NCBI RefSeq assembly: GCF_000378605.1
Contig: NZ_KB905156.1
Location: forward strand, 415,209 to 479,208
Source: Thioalkalivibrio sp. ALJ21
GTDB lineage: Bacteria; Pseudomonadota; Gammaproteobacteria; Ectothiorhodospirales; Ectothiorhodospiraceae
DNA: 64,000 nt
Reading direction: 5' to 3'
The position numbers and the translations under genes were made by a program. Each line of letters opens with the position of its first letter. The first letter of the stretch is position 1. The notes under the pieces were generated by a model. That model was not told the origin of the DNA and did no database searches. It worked only from the letters and a program-made list of their open reading frames with translations. Positions 7,546-18,505 of this stretch are shown here, one piece after another.

Positions 7546-9366
7546 TTACGCCGAGGCGGCGCGGGCGGCCTTCTTGCGTTCGTGTTCGAGCAGGAACTTC
7601 TTGCGGATGCGGATGTTTTCCGGAGTGACCTCGACGAGTTCGTCGTCGTCGATGAACTCGATGGCCTGCTCCAGCGTCATGCGGATCGGCGGGGTCAGCT
7701 GGATGTTCTCGTCCGTGCCGGCGGCGCGGATGTTGGTCAGCTGCTTGGCCTTGAGCGCGTTGACGACCAAGTCGTTCTCGCGCGAGTGCAGGCCGATCAC
7801 CATGCCTTCGTAGACCTCGTCGCCGGGGCCGATGAACAGCTTGCCGCGATCCTGCAGGTTGAACAGCGCAAAGCCGAGCGCCTTGCCGGCGGCGTTGGCG
7901 ATCAGCACGCCGTTCTGGCGCGAGGCGACCGCACCCGGCTGGTAAGGGCCGTAGTGGTCAAAGATGTGGTGCAGGATGCCGGTGCCAGAGGTCGCGGTCA
8001 TGAACTCGGTCTGGAAGCCGATCAGCCCGCGCGACGGGATGATGAAGTCCAGGCGCACGCGGCCCTTGCCGTCCGGGACCATGTTGGTCATGTCGCCACG
8101 GCGCTCGCCGAGCTTCTCCATGATCGTGCCCTGGTGCTGCTCCTCGACGTCGACGGTGACGGCCTCGTAGGGCTCCTGCTTTACGCCGTCCACTTCCTTG
8201 ATGACCACTTCCGGGCGCGAGACGCCCAGCTCGTAGCCCTCGCGGCGCATGTTCTCGATCAGGATGCCCAGGTGCAGTTCGCCGCGCCCGGAGACCTTGA
8301 ACTTGTCAGCGTCGTCGGTCTCTTCCACGCGCAGGGCAACGTTGTGCTTGAGCTCTTCCAGGAGGCGGTCGCGCAGCACGCGCGAGGTCACGTACTTGCC
8401 TTCGCGCCCGGCGAACGGCGAGGTGTTGACCTGGAAGGTCATGGTCACCGTCGGCTCGTCCACGGTCAGCGGTTCCATCGCCTCGACGTTATTCGGATCG
8501 CACAGGGTGTCGGAGATGTACAGCTCGTCCATGCCGGTGAAGGTAATGATGTCGCCGGCGCGGGCCTCCGCGACCTCGACACGCTCCAGGCCATGGAAGC
8601 CCATGATCTGCAGCATGCGGCCATTACGCACCTTGCCCTCGCGGTCCACCACCTTGACCGGAGTGTTCGGCTTGATGCGTCCGCGCTTCACGCGGCCGAT
8701 GCCGATCAGGCCCTGGTAGCTGTTGTAGTCCAGCGAGGAGACCTGCATCTGGAACGGGCCGTCGGCATCGACATTCGGCGGCGAGACGTGCTTGACGATG
8801 GTCTCCAGCAGGCAGGTCATGTCGCCTTCGGTGACACTGGAATCCAGGCCGGCGAAGCCGTTCAGGGCGGAGGCAAACACGATGGGGAAGTCCAGCTGTT
8901 CGTCGGTCGCGCCGAGGCGATCGAACAGGTCGAACACCTGGTCCACGGCCCAGTCCGGGCGGGCGCCGGGGCGGTCGACCTTGTTGACCACCACGATCGG
9001 CTTGAAGCCCATCGCAAAGGCCTTCTGGGTCACGAAGCGGGTCTGCGGCATCGGGCCGTCAACCGCGTCCACCAGCAGCAGCACGGAGTCGACCATGGAC
9101 AGCACCCGCTCGACCTCGCCACCGAAATCGGCGTGCCCGGGGGTGTCGACGATATTGATGCGGTAGTCCTGCCATTCGATGGCCGTGTTCTTGGCCAGGA
9201 TGGTGATCCCGCGTTCTTTCTCGATCGCGTTCGAATCCATGATCCGCTCGCCGTGGTCGCCGCGCGCATCGAGCGTGCCGGACTGGCGCAGGAGCTGGTC
9301 GACCAGCGTGGTCTTGCCATGATCGACGTGGGCGATGATGGCGATGTTGCGAAGCTTCTCGGTCAT
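7546..9366 (-). CDS. typA: Ribosome-associated translational GTPase TypA/BipA
   Basis: The protein has 606 residues, the normal length for BipA. Starting at [20 protein letters not shown] it shows the GTPase motifs [10 protein letters not shown] (P-loop), the switch I region [17 protein letters not shown] (G3) and NKVDRP (G4), followed by the EF-Tu-like beta-barrel domain, an EF-G-like domain and the BipA C-terminal domain ([12 protein letters not shown]). It binds the 70S ribosome and aids 50S maturation and stress or cold adaptation. The start at 9366 is preferred because the in-frame upstream extension is not conserved in the family. It converges with the pilin operon across a shared terminator. 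Confidence 0.97.
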   Translation of the reverse strand: MTEKLRNIAIIAHVDHGKTTLVDQLLRQSGTLDARGDHGERIMDSNAIEKERGITILAKNTAIEWQDYRINIVDTPGHADFGGEVERVLSMVDSVLLLVDAVDGPMPQTRFVTQKAFAMGFKPIVVVNKVDRPGARPDWAVDQVFDLFDRLGATDEQLDFPIVFASALNGFAGLDSSVTEGDMTCLLETIVKHVSPPNVDADGPFQMQVSSLDYNSYQGLIGIGRVKRGRIKPNTPVKVVDREGKVRNGRMLQIMGFHGLERVEVAEARAGDIITFTGMDELYISDTLCDPNNVEAMEPLTVDEPTVTMTFQVNTSPFAGREGKYVTSRVLRDRLLEELKHNVALRVEETDDADKFKVSGRGELHLGILIENMRREGYELGVSRPEVVIKEVDGVKQEPYEAVTVDVEEQHQGTIMEKLGERRGDMTNMVPDGKGRVRLDFIIPSRGLIGFQTEFMTATSGTGILHHIFDHYGPYQPGAVASRQNGVLIANAAGKALGFALFNLQDRGKLFIGPGDEVYEGMVIGLHSRENDLVVNALKAKQLTNIRAAGTDENIQLTPPIRMTLEQAIEFIDDDELVEVTPENIRIRKKFLLEHERKKAARAASA

Positions 9367-9604
9367 GGAATACAAACTCTGGATACTGGCAAAAGGGCCG
9401 ACACTATACAGACTTATTCGCGACCGCGCTGCGACTTCCACGTTTTATGCGCAGGCTCCCTCGCCGCCCCGCGCCGCCGGCCCAACTCAACCTCCCCCTG
9501 CCGAAGCCACGTTGCCTCGGAGATGGTGGCCGCCTGCGTCTTGTAGTCAAGCCGCTCTGGCACCCCTCGAACCGATCGCTGACAACACACTGGTCTCCGT
9601 TGAA

Positions 9605-9638
9605 AGCACGTAATTTTCGTGCTACACGTTTTTACGTG
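9605..9638 (+). promoter_or_regulatory. Tandem inverted repeats upstream of the PIN toxin-antitoxin pair (candidate operators)
   Basis: Two adjacent palindromes, AGCACG-N7-CGTGCT (9605-9623) and CACGT-TTTT-ACGTG (9625-9638), lie 18-50 bases before the antitoxin start. Paired short dyads are what ribbon-helix-helix antitoxins usually bind for autorepression. Confidence 0.5.
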
Positions 9639-9655
9639 AACTTAGAGGATTCAGC

Positions 9656-9886
9656 ATGAAACAGAACATCACCCTGTCCCTCGACAAGCAGGTACTGACC
9701 GAATTGAAGGTCATCGCGGCCCGTCGTTCGACTTCGGTGAGCCGGCTGCTGACGGAGGAACTGGAGCACATCGTGGAACGATCCGAACGGTATGAGCGCT
9801 CCAAGCGCGCGGCCCTGGCCGCCCTGGACAAGGGCTACCACTTCGGCGGCGAACGCCCGGATCGGGACGCGCTGCATGAGCGATAA
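9656..9886 (+). CDS. Ribbon-helix-helix-like antitoxin of a PIN-toxin module
   Basis: The protein has 76 residues. The N-terminus MKQNITLSLDKQVLTELKVIAARRSTSVSRLLTEELEHIVE has the beta-strand plus two-helix layout of CopG/MetJ-type DNA-binding antitoxins. The C-terminal half (YERSKRAALAALDKGYHFGGE) should wrap the toxin. An AGAGGA ribosome site lies upstream. Its stop overlaps the toxin start by 11 bases, so the two are translationally coupled. It should neutralise the neighbouring PIN toxin and repress the shared promoter through the palindromes just upstream. Confidence 0.85.
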   Translation: MKQNITLSLDKQVLTELKVIAARRSTSVSRLLTEELEHIVERSERYERSKRAALAALDKGYHFGGERPDRDALHER

Positions 9887-10298
9887 GGTCTTCGTCGATA
9901 CCAACGTCCTGCTCTACGCGTACGACCTGGATGCGGGCGACCGGAACCGGCGCGCCGTACAAGCCATCCGCCAGCTTTGGGATACGGGTGGGGCGGTCAT
10001 CAGCATCCAGGTGCTACAGGAGTTCTACGTCAACGTGACTCGCAAGATCGCGGACCCTCTCCCGCCCGCCGAGGCGCGCCGGTTGATCGAGGCCTACCGG
10101 GCCTGGCAAGTGGAGTGCCCGGATACAGAGGCCGTCCTGCGGGCCTCCGAGATCCAGGAGCGGAACCGCCTCTCCTTCTGGGACGCGATGATCGTGGCGA
10201 CCGCTTTGCAGGGGGGTGCGACGACTCTCCTATCGGAAGACCTGAACCATTCCCAGGTCATCGAAGGCATCCGCGTCGAAAATCCCTTCCTGCATTGA
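9876..10298 (+). CDS. PIN-domain ribonuclease toxin (VapC-like)
   Basis: The protein has 140 residues from the ATG at 9876. It holds the PIN-domain acidic residues: VDTNVLLYAYD near the N-terminus, QEFYVNV in the middle, and SFWDAMIVATA and LLSEDLNH near the end. PIN toxins use Mg2+ bound by these acids to cut RNA, often tRNA or rRNA. The start overlaps the antitoxin gene, as in most vapBC pairs. The target RNA cannot be read from the sequence. The frame continues open upstream of this ATG, but that region is the antitoxin gene. Confidence 0.88.
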   Translation: MSDKVFVDTNVLLYAYDLDAGDRNRRAVQAIRQLWDTGGAVISIQVLQEFYVNVTRKIADPLPPAEARRLIEAYRAWQVECPDTEAVLRASEIQERNRLSFWDAMIVATALQGGATTLLSEDLNHSQVIEGIRVENPFLH

Positions 10299-10468
10299 AT
10301 ATTCCGTCCCGGAGGTGTCTCCGGTCTGGACCTCTAGCCCGTTCGTCCCAGCCGCAGCGCAGCGGTGATCCGGGATGACCGTGTGAAAGATTCAGGGTCC
10401 GAGATGGCTCGAACGAAGGCTGATTACCGAGGTGTGACAGCGCCGTGTGCGGGCGTCCGCGCGGAAGA

Positions 10469-10717
10469 TCAGGCTCTGGATTCGTCTTCCGGGGGCGGGA
10501 GCTGGAGGTGAAAGCCCTGCTCCTTGAGGTTAGCCAGGACCTTTTGCGGGTCTTCCTGGGCCAGGGCGCGCTCCGGGGTCAGCTCAAACTCCAGGGCGAA
10601 TTCGAGACGGCCGAGGGCGCGGGTCAGGCCGTCGGGGAGTTCGGAGAAGTCATCCTTCTGCGGGAGGTAGACGTAGGTATCGGCGCGCCGGGTCGCGCGG
10701 TAGACATAGCACTGCAT
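10469..10717 (-). CDS. ycgL: YcgL domain-containing protein
   Basis: The protein has 82 residues and matches the YcgL family along its whole length: MQCYVYRATRRADTYVYLP, then KDDFSELPDGL, and the closing LKEQGFHLQLPPP. YcgL is a small soluble alpha/beta protein widespread in Gammaproteobacteria; its molecular role is not settled. The gene starts 4 bases after the speA stop on the same strand, so it is the second gene of a speA-ycgL unit. Confidence 0.9.
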   Translation of the reverse strand: MQCYVYRATRRADTYVYLPQKDDFSELPDGLTRALGRLEFALEFELTPERALAQEDPQKVLANLKEQGFHLQLPPPEDESRA

Positions 10718-10721
10718 GGGT

Positions 10722-12626
<1,905 letters not shown>

Positions 12627-12733
12627 GGCGATCCCGGGGTTGCGCATGAGTGTGACCAGTTGCCCGCAGCGTGCGGGGCACTATCATAGCGGCGCATCAT
12701 ACCGTCCACCGCACCGGCAAGGGGAGCCGCCCA

Positions 12734-13585
12734 ATGGCACTCGACAACAACTGGTTCAGCGAACCGCACGAAGACATGGCGCTGTCCCTGCGCATCAAGC
12801 AGAAGCTGCACGAGGAACAGACCCCGTACCAGAAGATCGAGATCTACGAGACCGAGGCCTTCGGCAACCTGATGGTGATCGACGACTGCGTGATGCTGAC
12901 CGGCCGCGACAACTTCATCTACCACGAGATGATGTCGCACCCGGTGCTGTACTCGCACAGCGCCCCGAAGAACGTGGTGATCATCGGCGGCGGCGACTGC
13001 GGCACCCTGCGCGAGGTCCTCAAGCACGACGAGGTCGAGCGCGCCGTGCAGGTGGACATCGACGAGCGCGTCACCCGCCTGTCCGAGCAGTACTTCCCCG
13101 AGCTGTGCGACGCCAACGACGACCCGCGCGCCGAGCTGCTGTTCGATGACGGCGTGCAGTACCTGAAGGACGCCGCCCCCGGCTCCATCGACGTGATCAT
13201 CGTCGACTCCACCGACCCGGTCGGCCCGGCCGAAGGCCTGTTCTCCACCGCGTTCTACAAGGACTGCGTGAAGGCCCTGGGTGCGGACGGCCTGCTGGTG
13301 CAGCAAAGCGAATCGCCGCTGCTGCACACCGACAGCATCATCCGCCCAATGCACGACAGCCTGCGCGCGGCGAATTTCATCGACGCCCTGACGATGCACT
13401 TCCCGCAGGCCACCTACCCCTCCGGCTGGTGGACCTGCACCATCGCCGCGAAGGACTGCCCGGTGTCGTTCCTGCGCGAAGAGGCGGCCGAGGAGCTGCC
13501 GTTTATCACGCACTACTACAACGCCGCGATCCACCGCGCCGCCGGTGCCACCCCGGAGTTCTTCCGTCGCAAGCTGTTCGCCTGA
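12734..13585 (+). CDS. speE: Polyamine aminopropyltransferase (spermidine synthase)
   Basis: The protein has 283 residues, the usual SpeE length. It transfers the aminopropyl group of decarboxylated S-adenosylmethionine to putrescine. Key blocks are NVVIIGGGDCGTLREVLKH (nucleotide-binding glycine loop), VDIDERV, LLFDDGVQYL and the catalytic VDSTDPVGPAEGLF. The start MALDNNWFSE at 12734 is preceded by AAGGGGAG. The gene diverges from speA, with about 100 bases between the starts, so a shared control region for polyamine synthesis is likely. No speD is seen. Confidence 0.96.
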   Translation: MALDNNWFSEPHEDMALSLRIKQKLHEEQTPYQKIEIYETEAFGNLMVIDDCVMLTGRDNFIYHEMMSHPVLYSHSAPKNVVIIGGGDCGTLREVLKHDEVERAVQVDIDERVTRLSEQYFPELCDANDDPRAELLFDDGVQYLKDAAPGSIDVIIVDSTDPVGPAEGLFSTAFYKDCVKALGADGLLVQQSESPLLHTDSIIRPMHDSLRAANFIDALTMHFPQATYPSGWWTCTIAAKDCPVSFLREEAAEELPFITHYYNAAIHRAAGATPEFFRRKLFA

Positions 13586-13639
13586 GGCGGGCGGCGACTG
13601 GTCCCCTCTTAACGCAGGGGCTGCCACCAGCCACCGCAT

Positions 13640-13722
13640 GATGCGGTTCGCTGCGCTCAGCGCATCCTACGAGGGCACCACCGCACCTCGTAGGATGCAT
13701 TGAGCGTATGCGGAATGCACCG
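13640..13722. repeat. Dispersed palindromic intergenic repeat, copy 2
   Basis: Left half GTTCGCTGCGCTCAGCGCAT and right half CGTAGGATGCATTGAGCG form an imperfect inverted repeat with CATCCTACG cores. It is about 80% like copy 3 at 14328-14410, in the same orientation. The two copies bracket a toxin-antitoxin gene pair. Confidence 0.8.
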
Positions 13723-13766
13723 ACCCGGGCGTTATGTTGCTGGCAATTCGGGGGCGCGCTACCATT

Positions 13767-13780
13767 GCTACATTTGTAGC
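13767..13780 (+). promoter_or_regulatory. Palindromic operator candidate before the ParD-like antitoxin
   Basis: A perfect dyad GCTACA-TT-TGTAGC lies 14 bases before the antitoxin start, next to the AAAGGAG ribosome site. It is a likely autoregulation site for the toxin-antitoxin pair. Confidence 0.55.
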
Positions 13781-13794
13781 AAAAGGAGCAGGCC

Positions 13795-14022
13795 ATGAGT
13801 TTGCCCGTCCGCATTGATGAAACGCTCTACCAGCAGGCCCGCGCCCACGCGAAGGCCGAGCACCGAACCATCGCCGGCCAGATCGAGTTCTGGGCCGAGG
13901 TGGGACGCACCGCCATGGACAATCCCGACCTGCCCATCGACTTCATCTGTGAACTCCTGATCGCGCGGGCCGAGGGCCGGGAGCTGGCCACGCCATTTAC
14001 TCCCGAGGGCCGGCGCGACTGA
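13795..14022 (+). CDS. ParD-like antitoxin
   Basis: The protein has 75 residues. LPVRIDETLYQQARAHAKAEHRTIAGQIEFWAEVGRTA matches the ParD-like antitoxin family seen beside RelE/ParE toxins: a strand plus helix-turn-helix region for DNA binding, followed by a tail that binds the toxin (NPDLPIDFICELLIARAEG). AAAGGAG precedes the start. The stop overlaps the toxin start (TGATG), the standard coupling in such modules. Confidence 0.87.
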   Translation: MSLPVRIDETLYQQARAHAKAEHRTIAGQIEFWAEVGRTAMDNPDLPIDFICELLIARAEGRELATPFTPEGRRD

Positions 14023-14306
14023 TGTCCACGGACGTGGAGGTGCTGCAAAGCACCCGATTCCGACGGGCTTACAAGCGCCTGCACCCCGCCCAGAAGGCGG
14101 ACGTGGACGATGCAGTCGCCGACATCATCCGCAACCCCGAGCTGGGCACTAGTAAGAAAGGAGATCTGGCGGGGGCCATGGTTTACAAGTTCAAGTCACG
14201 CGGGCAACTGATGCTGCTCGCCTACGAGTACGATCCCGGCACGCGCCACCTGCTCCTGCTGGGCACACACGAGAACTTCTACCGGGATCTGAAACGCGAT
14301 CCTTAA
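14022..14306 (+). CDS. RelE/ParE-superfamily toxin
   Basis: The protein has 94 residues. TRFRRAYKRLHPAQKADVDDAVADIIRNPELG and then DLAGAMVYKFKSRGQLMLLAYEYD, ending LLLLGTHENFYRDLKR, follow the RelE/ParE fold: two helices and a curved sheet with a closing Tyr/Lys/Arg patch. RelE toxins cut mRNA on the ribosome, whereas ParE toxins poison gyrase; this sequence does not decide between them, although HENFYRDLKR is nearer RelE-like proteins. It is translated from the TGATG junction with its antitoxin. Repeat copy 3 starts 22 bases downstream. Confidence 0.85.
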   Translation: MSTDVEVLQSTRFRRAYKRLHPAQKADVDDAVADIIRNPELGTSKKGDLAGAMVYKFKSRGQLMLLAYEYDPGTRHLLLLGTHENFYRDLKRDP

Positions 14307-14327
14307 CGCCCGCACGTGTATCTGGCC

Positions 14328-14410
14328 GATGCGGTTCGCTGCACTCAGCGCATCCTACGAGGGCACCACCGAGTGCCGTAGGGTGCATTGAGCGCATGCG
14401 AATTGCACCG
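14328..14410. repeat. Dispersed palindromic intergenic repeat, copy 3
   Basis: Left half GCGGTTCGCTGCACTCAGCG and right half CGTAGGGTGCATTGAGCGC form the same imperfect inverted repeat as copy 2 at 13640-13722, in direct orientation to it. Confidence 0.8.
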
Positions 14411-14424
14411 TGAGCGGGATCGGG

Positions 14425-15231
14425 CTAGGTGTGGCGGCCGGCCTTGAGGCGGTCGAGGCGCAGGCGTTCGCGGGTGTCGAACAGGCGGCGGGAGGCGAAC
14501 CAGACGGCACCCAGGGTGCCGAAGCCGGTGCCGGCGGTGATCAGGAACATGATCAGGATCTGGTATTTCACGGCCTCCACCGGCGGGGCGCCGGCCAGGA
14601 TCTGGCCGGTCATCATGCCCGGCAGGCTGACGATGCCGGCGGCGGCCATGGCGTTGATGGTCGGCATCAGGCCGGAGCGCGCGGCCTCGCGGCGCATGGT
14701 CGTCACCGCCTCGCTCCAGGAGGCCCCCATCGCGAGCCGGCCCTCGATTGTTCGGCGCTCGCGCCAGACGGTCTGGGTCAGGCGGTCCAGTCCCAGTGCG
14801 ATGCCGGTCATGGTGTTGCCGAGCAGCATGCCCAGCAGCGGGATCGCGTACTGCGGCTCCCACCAGGGGGTTGGGCCGACCATGGTGGTCAGTGCCAGCA
14901 CCGTGACCGCGAATGCCGAGATGAACATGGTGACGGTGCCGATCCCGTAGCCCCACAGCCCGGCGAAGCGGCGCTGCTGGCGCGCCATCACCTCGTAGCC
15001 GGCCACCGCCAGCATGACCACGGCCATCAGCGCCACCCAGCCAAGCTGGGCGTGGTCGAACAGCGTCTGCAGGATCAGCCCGACCAGCAGCAGCTGGATC
15101 ACGGTACGCGCCCCGGCGATCAGCAGGCTGCGCCCCAGACCCATACGCGCCCAGACTGTCACCCCGGCCAGCGCGACGACCAGCAGCGCCGCCAGGCTCA
15201 GGTCGAATGGGGAAAGCGAGATCAGCTCCAT
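14425..15231 (-). CDS. fetB: Iron-export ABC transporter permease, FetB-like
   Basis: The protein has 268 residues and about seven membrane segments. It matches the UPF0014/FetB family: RTVIQLLLVGLILQTLF, then GNTMTGIALGLDRL, EGRLAMGASWSEAV and SLPGMMTGQILAGAPPVEAVKYQI. In E. coli FetAB exports iron and helps resist oxidative stress. The start overlaps the end of the ATPase gene by 10 bases, so the two subunits are made together. Specificity for iron is taken from the family. Confidence 0.9.
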   Translation of the reverse strand: MELISLSPFDLSLAALLVVALAGVTVWARMGLGRSLLIAGARTVIQLLLVGLILQTLFDHAQLGWVALMAVVMLAVAGYEVMARQQRRFAGLWGYGIGTVTMFISAFAVTVLALTTMVGPTPWWEPQYAIPLLGMLLGNTMTGIALGLDRLTQTVWRERRTIEGRLAMGASWSEAVTTMRREAARSGLMPTINAMAAAGIVSLPGMMTGQILAGAPPVEAVKYQILIMFLITAGTGFGTLGAVWFASRRLFDTRERLRLDRLKAGRHT

Positions 15232-15842
15232 GCGGGGGCCTCCAGCTTGCCGTTGCTGATGGTCAGGATGCGTCCACCGAGACGCTGGCGTTGCAGCGTG
15301 TCATGGCTGACCCAAAGGGCCGCCGCCTCTTCCTCCGCCAGGTATGTGCGTACCGCGCGCTCGATGCGCCTGGTGTTCTCCAGGTCGAGGTTGGCCGTGG
15401 GCTCGTCCAGCAGGAGGACGCGTGGATGATTCAGCAGCGCCCGCAGAAGACCCAGGCGCTGCTTCTCGCCGCTGGATAGGCGCTCGACCTCCCAGTGCAG
15501 GGACTCTTCCGGAAGGGCGACCTGCTCCAGCAGGTGCAGCACCGTCTCGCGGGAGAAATCGGCGGGCAGATGATCATCCACGCGCTCGTCCCACCAGGCG
15601 GTCTCGGCCGGTACATAGGCAACCTGCCGGCGCCACTGCACCGGTGGCATCGAGTCGCGGGGCGCACCAGCCAGACGGACCTCGCCGGTGTTCGGGTCCA
15701 GGTCCGCCAGCGCGCGCAGCAGCAGGGACTTGCCGGAGCCGGAGGCACCGGTGACTTGCACCAGCTCGCCCGGCTGGAGTTGCAGTTCCAGCGGGCCCAG
15801 GTGGGCCGTTTTCAGTTCATGTGCTTCGAACAGGCGATCCAT
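15222..15842 (-). CDS. fetA: Iron-export ABC transporter ATP-binding protein, FetA-like
   Basis: The protein has 206 residues. It is an ABC ATPase with Walker A GASGSGKSLLLR, Q-loop near VAYVPAETAWW, signature LSSGEKQRLGLLRALL, Walker B VLLLDEPTANLD and the H-loop in ALWVSHD. The short length and the fetB partner on the same strand identify it as FetA (YbbL). It should energise metal export by FetB. No iron-regulator box was recognised upstream, and the amtB terminators lie in the gap behind it. Confidence 0.9.
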   Translation of the reverse strand: MDRLFEAHELKTAHLGPLELQLQPGELVQVTGASGSGKSLLLRALADLDPNTGEVRLAGAPRDSMPPVQWRRQVAYVPAETAWWDERVDDHLPADFSRETVLHLLEQVALPEESLHWEVERLSSGEKQRLGLLRALLNHPRVLLLDEPTANLDLENTRRIERAVRTYLAEEEAAALWVSHDTLQRQRLGGRILTISNGKLEAPAWS

Positions 15843-15904
15843 GCTGGCGGTTCCGGTCAGGCGAAAGCGGAATCGTAACCGAACCCGCGGGGCTTCGCGG
15901 GGGC

Positions 15905-15932
15905 AAAAAAAGAGGGCGCCGGGGAGGCGCCC
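15905..15932 (-). terminator. Rho-independent terminator of the nitrogen operon
   Basis: On the minus strand, GGGCGCC and GGCGCCC form a 7-bp stem with a 5-base loop followed by a T-rich run (TCTTTTTTT). It lies about 110 bases after the amtB stop. Confidence 0.85.
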
Positions 15933-15996
15933 TGAAAGCCAACATCCTTGAGTCCTGGGAGACTGTTGCTGTCGGCGTCGGAGGAGACACTTTGGG

Positions 15997-16026
15997 GGTT
16001 CGACCCGGCCCTCCGGGCCGAACCCC
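15997..16026 (-). terminator. Second hairpin just after amtB
   Basis: GGGTTCG and CGAACCC frame an inner CCCGG/CCGGG stem with one mismatch, 18 bases after the amtB stop. It lacks a T run, so it may protect the 3' end of the mRNA or help the stronger terminator downstream. Confidence 0.5.
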
Positions 16027-16044
16027 TACTCGCGTTTCGAGCGT

Positions 16045-17298
16045 TTACTGCTTCCCGGTGAATTCCGGGTAGGCCTCGAGGCCACACTCGGTGATGTCGG
16101 CACCGATGTCCTCGTCCTCTTCGCTCAGGCGAATGCCCATCACGGCCTTCAGGATGGCCCAGACGATCAGGGAAGCCGTGAAGACGAAGGCGAAGATGGC
16201 GAGCAGGCCCGCGATCTGGCCGAAGAACGTCGCGTCCGGGTTGGACAGCAGCACCGCCATCACACCCCAGATACCGGCGGTACCGTGCGCGGAGATCGCG
16301 CCAACCGGGTCGTCGATCTTCAGCTTGTCCAGCGCGACAATCGAGAAGACCACGATCACGCCACCGATGGCACCGATGATCATCGCCAGGAACGGGCTGG
16401 GCATCAGCGGCTCGGCGGTGATGGACACCAGGCCCGCGACCGCGCCGTTCAGCGCCATGGTCAGATCGGCCTTGCCAAACACCAGACGGGTGGTGATCAG
16501 GGCGGCGATCACACCCCCGGCCGCGGCCAGGTTGGTGTTGGCGAACACGGCGGCCACGGCGTTGGCAGACTCGATGTCCGAGACCTTCAGCTCGGACCCG
16601 CCATTGAAGCCGAACCAGCCCAACCACAGGATCAGCACGCCCAGGGTGGCCAACGGCATGTTGGAGCCCGGGATCGCGTTGATCTGGCCGTCCTTGCCGT
16701 ACTTGCCCTTGCGCGCCCCGAGGAGCAGCACACCGGCCAGTGCCGCGGCGGCACCCGTAAAGTGGACGATGCCGGAACCGGCGTAGTCGAGGTAGCCGAT
16801 CTGGTCGAGGAAGCCTTCGCCCCAGCTCCAGAAGCCCTGGATCGGGTAGATGAAGCCGGTCAGCACGACCGCAAAGGCGAGGAAGGCCCACAGCTTCATC
16901 CGCTCGGCCACGGCACCCGAGACGATGGACATCGCGGTGGCCACGAACACGACCTGGAAGAAGAAGTCGGCGCGATCGGAGTAGTAGATGTCGCCATCGC
17001 TACCCAGCACGTCACCCACGGCATTGTCACCGGTGATCAGGAAGCCCAGGCTCGGGATCACGGAGCTCAGGCCATCGCCGTACATGATGTTGTAGCCGAT
17101 CAGCATGTACATGATGCTGGCGATCGAGTACAGGGCGATGTTCTTGGTAGCGATCTCGGCGACACTCTTGGTGCGCACCATCCCGGCCTCGAGCATGGTA
17201 AAGCCCGCGGCCATCCACATCACCAGTGCACCGGCCACCAGAAAGTAAAAGGTGTCCATCGCATAGGCGAGTTCGACAACTTGTTGTTCAATTTCCAT
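16045..17298 (-). CDS. amtB: Ammonium transporter Amt
   Basis: The protein has 417 residues and eleven predicted membrane segments. Family blocks include MWMAAGFTMLEAGMVRTKS, the twin-histidine regions HFTGAAAALAG and HGTAGIWGVM, and WLGWFGFNGGSEL. It moves ammonium (as NH3/NH4+) into the cell when nitrogen is scarce. It is the last gene of an operon with a porin and glnK, and GlnK blocks AmtB when ammonium is plentiful. The N-terminus is short and has no obvious cleavable signal peptide. Two hairpins follow the stop. Confidence 0.96.
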   Translation of the reverse strand: MEIEQQVVELAYAMDTFYFLVAGALVMWMAAGFTMLEAGMVRTKSVAEIATKNIALYSIASIMYMLIGYNIMYGDGLSSVIPSLGFLITGDNAVGDVLGSDGDIYYSDRADFFFQVVFVATAMSIVSGAVAERMKLWAFLAFAVVLTGFIYPIQGFWSWGEGFLDQIGYLDYAGSGIVHFTGAAAALAGVLLLGARKGKYGKDGQINAIPGSNMPLATLGVLILWLGWFGFNGGSELKVSDIESANAVAAVFANTNLAAAGGVIAALITTRLVFGKADLTMALNGAVAGLVSITAEPLMPSPFLAMIIGAIGGVIVVFSIVALDKLKIDDPVGAISAHGTAGIWGVMAVLLSNPDATFFGQIAGLLAIFAFVFTASLIVWAILKAVMGIRLSEEDEDIGADITECGLEAYPEFTGKQ

Positions 17299-17331
17299 GA
17301 TTGAAATTCCTCATTCGATGGAAGGCGAAGC

Positions 17332-17712
<381 letters not shown>

Positions 17713-17735
17713 TTACTTGAGTGGAAAAGCCGGGT

Positions 17736-18452
17736 TTAGAACGTCTTGGTCCAGCCCACCCAGGCACCAACGTCCTCGTCGGACTCGTCGACGTATTCGA
17801 GGTTGAAGCTGAACTCGCCCCAATCGCCGGCATCGCGGGCGAGGCTCGCGGTGTAGTGGGTGTAGTTGTCGTTCTCGTCGGTGTCGTCGAAGGTCTGGCG
17901 GCCGACCAGGAAGCCGACGCTGTAGACATCCATGAACGGGATGTCGAGGCCGCCGTAGTAGTACGTGTCCTTGCGCTCCAGGGCGGAGTCGGAGCTGTCG
18001 GTAACAACGTGCGCAACACCGGCATAAAGACCGACGGGGCCGGTATCAAAGCTCAGTTCGCCATAGATCTCGCCGAAGTCGGCGCTCAGCGAACCGCTGT
18101 CATCACGGGCATCGGGGTAGGCGTAGTAGAGGTAACCAACGTCGTAACCAAACCCGTTAGCGAACTCGTCGGCGAAACCGAGATAAAGGTCCATCTCGTA
18201 GCTGGTGTCGTCACCAAAGTCGACGTTGGAGAGCCAGGTCCCGACGTAGAAGCCGGACGCATGTTCATAGTCAATGCCACCCTGAATTGCAGCGCCATCG
18301 TCGGTTTCGGAACCACCACGGAAGTAGTAATTGGAAACCGCCCCAATGTTCACGGAAAGCTCCGCAGCGGCGGTCGAGGTAAAGGCCACACCACCGGTGG
18401 AGCCGACAGTGACAATGGCGGCGGCCAGCGCGGAACGAGTGAACTTCTTCAT
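17736..18452 (-). CDS. TorF/TIGR02001-family putative outer-membrane porin
   Basis: The protein has 238 residues. A signal peptide (MKKFTRSALAAAIVTVGSTG... ending TAAA before ELSVNIG) is followed by alternating strand-like segments such as NIGAVSNYYFRGGSETDDG and a C-terminal aromatic residue (WVGWTKTF), as in outer-membrane beta-barrels. The family is often found just before glnK-amtB in Gammaproteobacteria, so a role in nitrogen-compound uptake across the outer membrane is proposed. The start at 18452 has GGGAG upstream. The solute is not known. Many Asp/Glu residues fit a saline habitat. Confidence 0.85.
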   Translation of the reverse strand: MKKFTRSALAAAIVTVGSTGGVAFTSTAAAELSVNIGAVSNYYFRGGSETDDGAAIQGGIDYEHASGFYVGTWLSNVDFGDDTSYEMDLYLGFADEFANGFGYDVGYLYYAYPDARDDSGSLSADFGEIYGELSFDTGPVGLYAGVAHVVTDSSDSALERKDTYYYGGLDIPFMDVYSVGFLVGRQTFDDTDENDNYTHYTASLARDAGDWGEFSFNLEYVDESDEDVGAWVGWTKTF

Positions 18453-18505
18453 ATTGTGTTCTCCCAGTTGTGCAATCGAGTGTCGCGTAGTCGACACCCG
18501 GTCCT

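Noticed and set aside
7510-9546. A 678-codon open frame opposite typA
   Set aside because: Same antisense artefact; the typA frame has all GTPase motifs.
10299-10468. Gene between the PIN toxin and ycgL
   Set aside because: No frame with a ribosome site or recognisable product; it appears to be plain intergenic DNA.
13640-14410. A composite transposon around the ParD/RelE-type pair
   Set aside because: The flanking repeats are short palindromes without a transposase and also occur at 766-844, so they are better read as dispersed intergenic repeats.
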